Of a stretch of 64,000 nt of DNA, positions 57,929 to 64,000 are shown in pieces (positions within the stretch are counted from its first letter, which is position 1; each line of letters starts with the position of its first letter). Below the pieces are notes generated by a model. It was not told the origin of the DNA, searched no databases, and saw only the letters and a list, made by a program, of their open reading frames with translations. Position numbers and translations under genes: made by a program. The DNA comes from Lonicera japonica (taxonomy: Eukaryota; Streptophyta; Magnoliopsida; Dipsacales; Caprifoliaceae). The stretch covers positions 19,363,901-19,427,900 of the forward strand of contig CM038469.1 in assembly GCA_021464415.1 (NCBI GenBank), read 5' to 3'.

Positions 57929-60641
57929 TGTAACACCCCCTCCTTAATCTACAGGACAACACCCGTAATTAAGACCTGGAGTGCTACTAACCCATCTTAG
58001 ATTGACTAAAATGGGTATATATGAAAACACATAAAGAAATTTAAACAGTAAATATCACACATGTCAATCAGCAAGATAGAAGATGATAGTACTGTACAAA
58101 ATCTTGTGCACATATAACTAATATACAAAACCAGACTAAGCCGGTGCAAGACAGTACATAACACTTCGGGCTAGCCGTGGCTTCCCGAGATAACATATAT
58201 ATAACAAAAAGTGAATCTGTATTAGAGCCATCTATTTCGTTCCCGAACCCATAGTCCCGATACCATTGTTCACCCCTTGAGTACCTGAAATTGTAAATAA
58301 AACACGGGGTGAGCTCACAGCTCAGTAAGGGGGGAATAGTGGATAACATACTGAAAACACAATTCACAGTTCAACAACAATTCATCTTTTAACAAATGCT
58401 TTGGTTTCAAAACCATCATCATATGAAACTATGCGTGCTCATGCATATGCAAGTTACCTCCCTTGTGTCAACCTTGGAGCCACATAGCCAGAATATATCC
58501 ATACCGAACCGAAGTATAGCAAAGACCTGACCGCCCGAGAGAAAATCCGACAATAATCATAAATTGGCCCATCGGCCCCAAGGTATATCATTCGATCATA
58601 ATCAATTTGGACCACACGTCCACCAATAGTAACATAAGCACAGAACCATCAGTGCCTTACCGTTGTCTAGATTTTTGAGCTACACACCGTTGGCTCTAGA
58701 CAGCAGACGGGTTGCTGCCCTCCGAAGGATTAGGGATTTTTAACCCAAGGGCACCAAGCCCTACTTATTTTTCATCCCGGTAGACACAGATCAATACATC
58801 ATCCCTTCACAATCGAAGGGCCACAACAGAATTATATCCTGATCCATATCAAGATCATATCACATCCAAAACAGAATCATATCCAGATCCATATCAGGAT
58901 CATGTCACATCCAGAACGATACAATAATCATAAGAAGCTCTCGGCATACTGGTAAGAGATATACACATATACGATAGGCCAAAAGAATGATCCAAGCTTG
59001 CCAAAGGATCTCTAAGATTTTGGTTGACACAAATGTAATGCATAATATGCATAGCATGCTATTTAGTAAACACATGACGAAATCTATGTCATATACCCTT
59101 TACCCTTTAGCAAGTCTCGCAAGATATCCCTTGATGTGTAATAAACATTAACAATTTCATTCCATCACAAATAGCATCCATACATCCAAGGGATATCTTA
59201 TACAGTTCAATTAGCACAATACGTCAAGTATAAATGACATACTTTGCCTCAAAACATACATTCATATCATTGAACAAACATTGGAAGTATTTTATGCCAT
59301 ATACAGTTCCACAAGCCCAACCCTATACTCCATGATGTGAAGAAACAATAACAGTTCATTTCATAAATATTTTAGGAGTCAAGAATCCATGGAATACTTC
59401 ATAGGGTTGGATAATACAAAGATATCATGTGTATATGGCATTTATAGCTTCAACTCTCACATTTGAGCCTTTACAAACATTCATAAATGCATCCAATAGA
59501 TGTGTTATAAGTTCCTTTGGGAAAACATGGGGAAAATATAATAAATATCATCAAACAATGTCATATTACATGTTTTGGAAATATTTAAACTATATTATTG
59601 AGTTTTGAAATCATATAAACCCCTACCTCAAGCGTATAAATCAAAAGAATGAATAAATTTATAAACCGAAACTCCGTTCGGTGAAATCCTCAAGCTCTCG
59701 TGTCACCACGTTCCTAGCATTGCCAAATCCTCAAATTAATAGAGTATAAATCCAACCCAAGCAGCCAAAGCTCACGCTTGAGTTTTTATAGAAGAAAACC
59801 AAGGTATAAGATGATCAATAGTACCTTAGAGATGGGTTTCGACGATTTTGAGCTTTTATTCCTCGATTTGGATGGATAGATCGTAGAAATCTTCCTCTTT
59901 ATCTCTCTAGAACTCTTTAGAACTCCCTAGAGGAGTATGGAAGAGTTTCGGTCGAAGTTGGGGTGAAAAATGACCTAAAATGGCTTAAAAACAAGCTTAA
60001 GTTGGTGGGAATAGTTAACTGGCAGACCGGTATGAAAAATGCCCAATACCGGTCCGTGAGGGTCAATTTTCCCAAAATTATGGTGCCAGACCGGTATGCC
60101 AAAAACGCCATACCGGTCCTCGCTATAACTTTTGGGTCCTGGAGCACTATTTTTGTTTTGGCCATAACTTTTTGCTCAGAACTCCGATTGAGGTGGTCTT
60201 TATGTTCACGGAAAGGCATTTCAAAGATTTACAACTTTCTAAGAGGAAGTTTTTCGAAATTATGGGTAGATTTTTCCCATAAATTCACCAAAGACAGCGC
60301 TCTACCGAAGCGCTACCGAATGACCAGGATTTTGCAATGGGCCTACTTTGTACCCTCTTTTGACCCACGAGGAGCATGAATTGGACTTCGGCCAAAACAT
60401 GAAAGTTGTAGAATAGTATGAAACCTAGAAACCAACGTGGATGGAATCTTAATCGAATAAAGACTGAATAAATTACGATAGCTCAAAGTTAGCTAGAATT
60501 AACGAATCGCAAAGAACTAAAACTTCTTATTTACTATCCGAAATCGATTCGGGCCACCCAAATCACCAAACGATCACTCACATGAGTATAAATATGCTAA
60601 TATAATTCAATTTAAAACAAATTAAAGTATGGGGTATTACA
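57929..60641 (-). repeat. Element B 5' LTR (2713 bp)
   Basis: tgtaacaccccctcctt...atggggtattaca. Collinear with the 3' LTR once C is removed. Palindromic arms at 60023-60120. The ACTATTCATCATC motif near 59806-59820 carries one change here (gatgatcaatagt). The 138-codon frame at 59963-60379 spans the palindromes and modules and is not a gene. Confidence 0.92.
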
Positions 60642-60646
60642 TTAGA

Positions 60647-62277
60647 TGTACCTGTGTAGGAAAACCGTGAGCCAAACGGGCCCAGTAGGAACTATATGAT
60701 ATATGTAGGGAAAACATGTTTATAGAGTGATTCGCTATAAAAAGAATTTGTTAGAATCCTATGTTCATGATTCATGTATATATGTATACAATGTGATATA
60801 TATATAAGTAAATAAATCAGAATTTATATAAACGATGTCAAGACACCGCGACCAGATCTACTATCACATCTGTCAAGTATATGTATATGTCACATCTAGG
60901 ATTTTTGTATCGTGTGCACACGGATAGCAATCTAACTCGGGTTCTTCTACCCCCAAGGCAGGGACCCCCTACCGGGTCCACCTAGATGGAAAATGCCCCC
61001 AAGGCAATAATAAGCGTCTCTAATATTCATCTGGTACGAAAGGTGTTGACTACTCAGTATAAGAAAAATTGATAATAACTCAATAGTGAATATGAAGTCA
61101 TATACATCATTTAAAAATATAATATGGTTCATTTCATGAATATCATATAAGATATAGTGCCTATCAAAGATTTATTTTATCATACGGACTTATACGTACT
61201 TGCGCACCAGAGGCCAGGAACAAGGGTTTGTTGTAAATCATTGAAACAAAAGAACTACATAGGGAAATATGATATACTATAATTAATGAGTAATAATCAA
61301 CCATTTCGATCATAATTTATAGACCAAATCTCAGATATACGTAGTAACAGATATATATAGAGAGAGAGAGAGAGAAAAAATCCCCAAATTTGCATAAAAG
61401 GGTGATTGACTGCTTAAACTCTTAAAATAGGTTTTAATACTAGTGTTCCTACCTCAATAGCGTTGAACCTTCGTAACTAGAGCGGCGGATCGAGCTCTAA
61501 CCAACTGAGGCGCAAGATATCCTTTTTTAGTTTTGAGCCCTAATTTGGTGGAAGTGGAAGAAGGAAGAAAATGATGGTGATGATGTGTATGATCGTTGTT
61601 TTGGGTTGAAAAAATGGAGTAGAGTCACCCTTTGGAACCTTTCTCCATGAACCCTCACTTCTCTCCAACTCCCTCTATGTGCCCTAATCGAAAAAGAGGA
61701 GAAGGAGGTGTATAAATGGAGTTAAAATCGGGTCCAAGCTTTAAAAACATGATTTTGACCACTACAGGGCAAAGTAGTCGACTAAATTACTATTCATGGA
61801 GTCGACTACATGATGTAGTGGACTCCCCCAATCCATATAGTCGACTACATTAGACTGGAGTGTGGTTCTTCCTCAGAATTGCTTGTTTATGCCTCAAACT
61901 GATCTTATACCCCTGTTTTGATCAACGAGAATTGGAAATTAGGTTCCGGGCCAAACACGGAAGTTCTTGGAAATTGAAATACCTTTCCAATGGAGTAAAC
62001 GGGGTTCCATTCCAATATATAATAAAAAAGTTATGACATTTCGAAGGACTAAAGGTCGGTTTATCGAGTAAGTTTTAAATGTCTATAATTCTCTTGAATT
62101 TCACTAGGAACACTTAAGATGGATCTTTCTAAGCTAACACATGAATGTAATGACACCTATAAAAGAGTGTGGAAACATTCCCTACATTCGGATACTGCCC
62201 GAGCATACTCCCGCGTCCAGAACAGAAGAATTGCAGAACTAAAGATAATACAATGTATTTACCTTACGGGTGTTACA
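60647..62277 (-). repeat. Element A 5' LTR, U3-side part
   Basis: Continues the A LTR after element B, collinear with 30353-31973. Has (AG)n at 61357-61376 where the 3' LTR has (TA)n. GTCGAC palindromes at 61773-61853. Ends gggtgttaca, then TATGC. Confidence 0.92.
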
Positions 62278-62282
62278 TATGC

Positions 62283-62418
62283 ACCCTTGTCTTCATCCAC
62301 ATCGTTCACATACATATTTATAATTTTTAATAAACTACTTAAAAACACAAACACATCCATAATAAAAACAAGAGCAATATCAACACTATAGCCATACTAT
62401 TATAAATATATTACAACT
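62283..62418. other. Host DNA downstream of F-box-like copy 2
   Basis: Similar to about 15700-15770 ('gcaatatcaacactatagcc' against 'accaatatcaacattatatc'), which supports a duplicated host segment. No gene in it. Confidence 0.5.
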
Positions 62419-63130
62419 AAATCATTATGCTGCTCTGTTTACACTAGAATAATTGTATACAATTTGATCATTTCTACAAACTTCACCTTCCTAATGATCC
62501 TTTCAACAAAAGCCATGCCACTGCTACTGAGGCATATTATTCCATCCTAAACGTATCGGCCTTCACATCGTAGCTCGAAATCTTTAAATGATTTTGCATT
62601 ACAACTTAATTGAGTCATAGTTTAAAATAAATAAATCATTACGCTTCTCTGTTTACACTAAAATAATTGTATACAATTTGATCATTTCTATAAACTTCAC
62701 CCTCCCTCACAAACGCATTATCTATTGAAGAAGTCCACGTATTCATATAATGATCCTTGCAGCAAAAGCCATACCATTGTTACTGAGGCATATTATTCCA
62801 TCCTAAACGTATCGGCCTTCACATTGTATGCTCGAAATCTCTAAATGATTTTGCATTACAACTTGAGTCATAATTTAAAATAAATAAATCAATACACTTC
62901 TCTATTTACACTAAAATAATTGTATAGAATTTGATCATTTCTACAAATTTCACCCTCCCTCACAAACGCACTATCTATTAAAGGAGGCCACGTATTCTTA
63001 TAATGATCCTTGCAACAAAAGCCATGCCACTGCTACTAAGGCATATTATTCCATCTTAAATGTATCAGCCTTCACATCGTATGCTTGAAATCTCTAAATG
63101 ATTTTGTATTACAACTTGAGTCATAGTTTA
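62419..63130 (-). repeat. Three tandem copies of the 3' part of F-box-like copy 2
   Basis: Units at 62419-62631, 62632-62885 and 62886-63130. Each contains 'gtatacaatttgatcattt' or a near match and, in two or more units, 'gcatattattccatcctaaa'. On the minus strand each ends with a similar peptide, e.g. DNAFVREGEVYRNDQIVYNY in unit 2 and DSAFVREGEICRNDQILYNY in unit 3, then a stop. Upstream of it QWHGFCCKDHYKNTW is readable with stops nearby. Homologous to 15785-15912 of copy 1. Repeated and broken, so probably a pseudogene. Confidence 0.6.
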
Positions 63131-63390
63131 GAAAGCACAAGATATCCATCATTCGAACCATAGTTTATAAATATGGCATCATCCAAACATTAAGGACAAT
63201 AAATATTGTAGATGCGTAATAAGCCATTTCTCCATCATTATTCTCCATTCAATCATATTAAATATAATAACCATAAATAGTCCTATGTACTTACCAAAAA
63301 AGAAAATCCAACTTATCAACCTTTTCACAACTTCAGAGTCCTCTGCAATAAACTTCTAAAAAATCAAGTTGAGCAAACGCGCATTATGTC
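63131..63390 (-). pseudogene. F-box-like copy 2, exon remnant
   Basis: Minus-strand stretch KFIAEDSEVVKRLISW (about 63310-63360) corresponds to SVAVNLEVVSRV of copy 1, and NNDGEMAYYASTIFIV further on to NNSGLMVYYSCVWFIT. A GTAAGT follows the first stretch (near 63292). Stops interrupt the frame. The F-box family assignment is tentative. Confidence 0.35.
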
Positions 63391-64000
63391 AAGAAAATAT
63401 AACAGAGAGAATATCTCCACAAGCAAAACACAATGAACAGATAAAAGATTATCCATTAGCTTAAAAAATATATTTTGCAGAAAAGAAGAAAAAATGATGA
63501 TGGAGAAGACGTTTTCTTCAAATGATGGAGTTTATGAGAATGGGAAGGGAGAAAGTGAGTTCTTTTATATACATGAATAATGAAAGACAAACAAACATAT
63601 ATATATATATATATAAATATAGTAGAGAGAATATCTCCACAAGTAGAACACAATGAAGTGATAAAAGATTATCAATTAGCTTAAAAAATATAATTTGCAG
63701 AAAAGAAGAAAAAATGATGATGGAAAAGACGTTTTCTACAAAGAATGGAGTTTATGGGAATAGGAAGGGGAAAGTGAGTTCTTTTTTATATATATATAAT
63801 GACAGACAAACACACATATATATATATTAAGAAAATATAACAGAGAGAATATCTCCACAAGCATAACTAACACAAAGAAGTGATAAAAGATTATCCATTA
63901 ACTCGAAAAAATATAATTTGCAGAAAAGAAGAAAAAATGATGATGGAGATGACGTTTTCTACAAAGAATGGAGTTTATGGGAATAGGAAGAGGAAAGTGA
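63391..64000 (-). repeat. Tandemly repeated 5' region of F-box-like copy 2
   Basis: Units at 63391-63614, 63615-63828 and 63829 to beyond the window. Each carries, on the minus strand, a TATA-like 'tatataaaagaactcac', the leader 'aaactccatt', and 'ttttcttcttttctgcaaa'. The ATG equivalent to copy 1 is present in the first unit (63454-63456) and third unit but is AAT in the second. (TA)n runs separate the units. The gene's promoter and first exon thus seem to be triplicated. Confidence 0.7.

Larger units (their letters stand above)
48340..60641 (-). mobile_element. Element B: complete non-autonomous LTR retrotransposon
   Basis: TSD TTAGA (48335-48339 and 60642-60646) inside the A 5' LTR. 3' LTR 48340-54689 including solo LTR C (2714 bp without C and its TSD); 5' LTR 57929-60641 (2713 bp); internal region only 54690-57928 (about 3.2 kb). 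PBS and PPT are of chromovirus type, sense minus. No gag or pol sequence is recognisable, so it is a LARD-like element that must have been mobilised in trans. Confidence 0.9.
29755..62277 (-). mobile_element. Element A: Tekay/Del-like chromovirus with nested insertions
   Basis: Runs from tgtgacgccc to gggtgttaca, flanked by TGTGC (29750-29754) and TATGC (62278-62282), a 5-bp TSD with one change. Without insertions D and B it is about 9.3 kb. Order on the minus strand: 5' LTR (62277-60647 plus 48339-47740), tRNA-iMet PBS, gag, [D], zinc knuckle, protease, RT, RNase H, integrase, chromodomain-like tail, PPT, 3' LTR (31973-29755). Domain order with integrase last before a chromodomain places it in the gypsy chromoviruses. 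All coding parts are inactivated. Confidence 0.9.

Noticed and set aside
59963..60379. 138-codon open frame
   Set aside because: Inside the B 5' LTR across palindromes and modules; the matching 3' LTR sequence is not open over the same length.
1..64000. A new host pathway, defence system or gene cluster
   Set aside because: No intact multi-gene host locus is present; the unusual signals are all in retrotransposon cis-sequences and a broken F-box-like pair.

Overview
The window is repeat-dominated nuclear DNA of a flowering plant, probably a eudicot (inferred). Almost everything in it is an LTR retrotransposon or a piece of one. I see no intact host gene, no RNA gene and no CRISPR array. The strongest evidence is structural: TG...CA LTR ends, matching target-site duplications (TSDs), primer-binding sites (PBS) and polypurine tracts (PPT). 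Most short open frames lie inside LTRs or decayed internal regions and were not called as genes.

Layout. 1-2191: a plus-sense LTR cut by the window edge. 2192-8827: element E, a minus-strand non-autonomous Tat/Ogre-related element carrying minisatellites and interrupted by a solo LTR (2845-5670, TSD GAGTC). 8828-12485: element F, a decayed Athila/Tat-type gypsy element with gag and protease remnants, a tRNA-Asp PBS and its 5' LTR. 12486-15391: a CACTA right end, an inverted piece of an F-type LTR and a 974-bp solo LTR (TSD GTGTT). 15392-16338 and 28590-29749: remains of a minus-strand F-box-like host gene, split by element G (16339-28589, TSD CTTCA). G is a plus-strand element with no coding capacity and itself contains solo LTR H (23062-25957, TSD TATGT). 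A 392-bp foldback MITE lies at 29122-29513.

29755-62277 is one chromovirus (element A, Tekay/Del-like, minus strand) enlarged by nested insertions. D (35885-46793), a gag-only element, sits inside the A gag. A copia solo LTR (45137-46596) sits inside the D 5' LTR. B (48340-60641), an element without ORFs, sits inside the A 5' LTR. Solo LTR C (49562-53192) sits inside the B 3' LTR. A once encoded gag, protease, RT, RNase H, integrase and a chromodomain-like tail, but carries many stops, frameshifts and damaged catalytic or zinc-binding residues. 62278-64000 is a second, tandemly duplicated copy of the F-box-like locus with internal repeats.

How the parts relate. A is the only element with a recognisable full pol set. 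B and G share its tRNA-iMet PBS and PPT type but have no frames, so they probably relied on Tekay-type proteins in trans. D keeps only gag and resembles the TR-GAG class. E is a gag-less relative of D. The least expected pattern is a U3 architecture shared by otherwise different chromovirus LTRs: conserved sequence modules, then a family-specific cluster of short palindromes (cores GATCGATC, AGTCGACT or ACCGGT), then a conserved ACTATTCATCATC motif.
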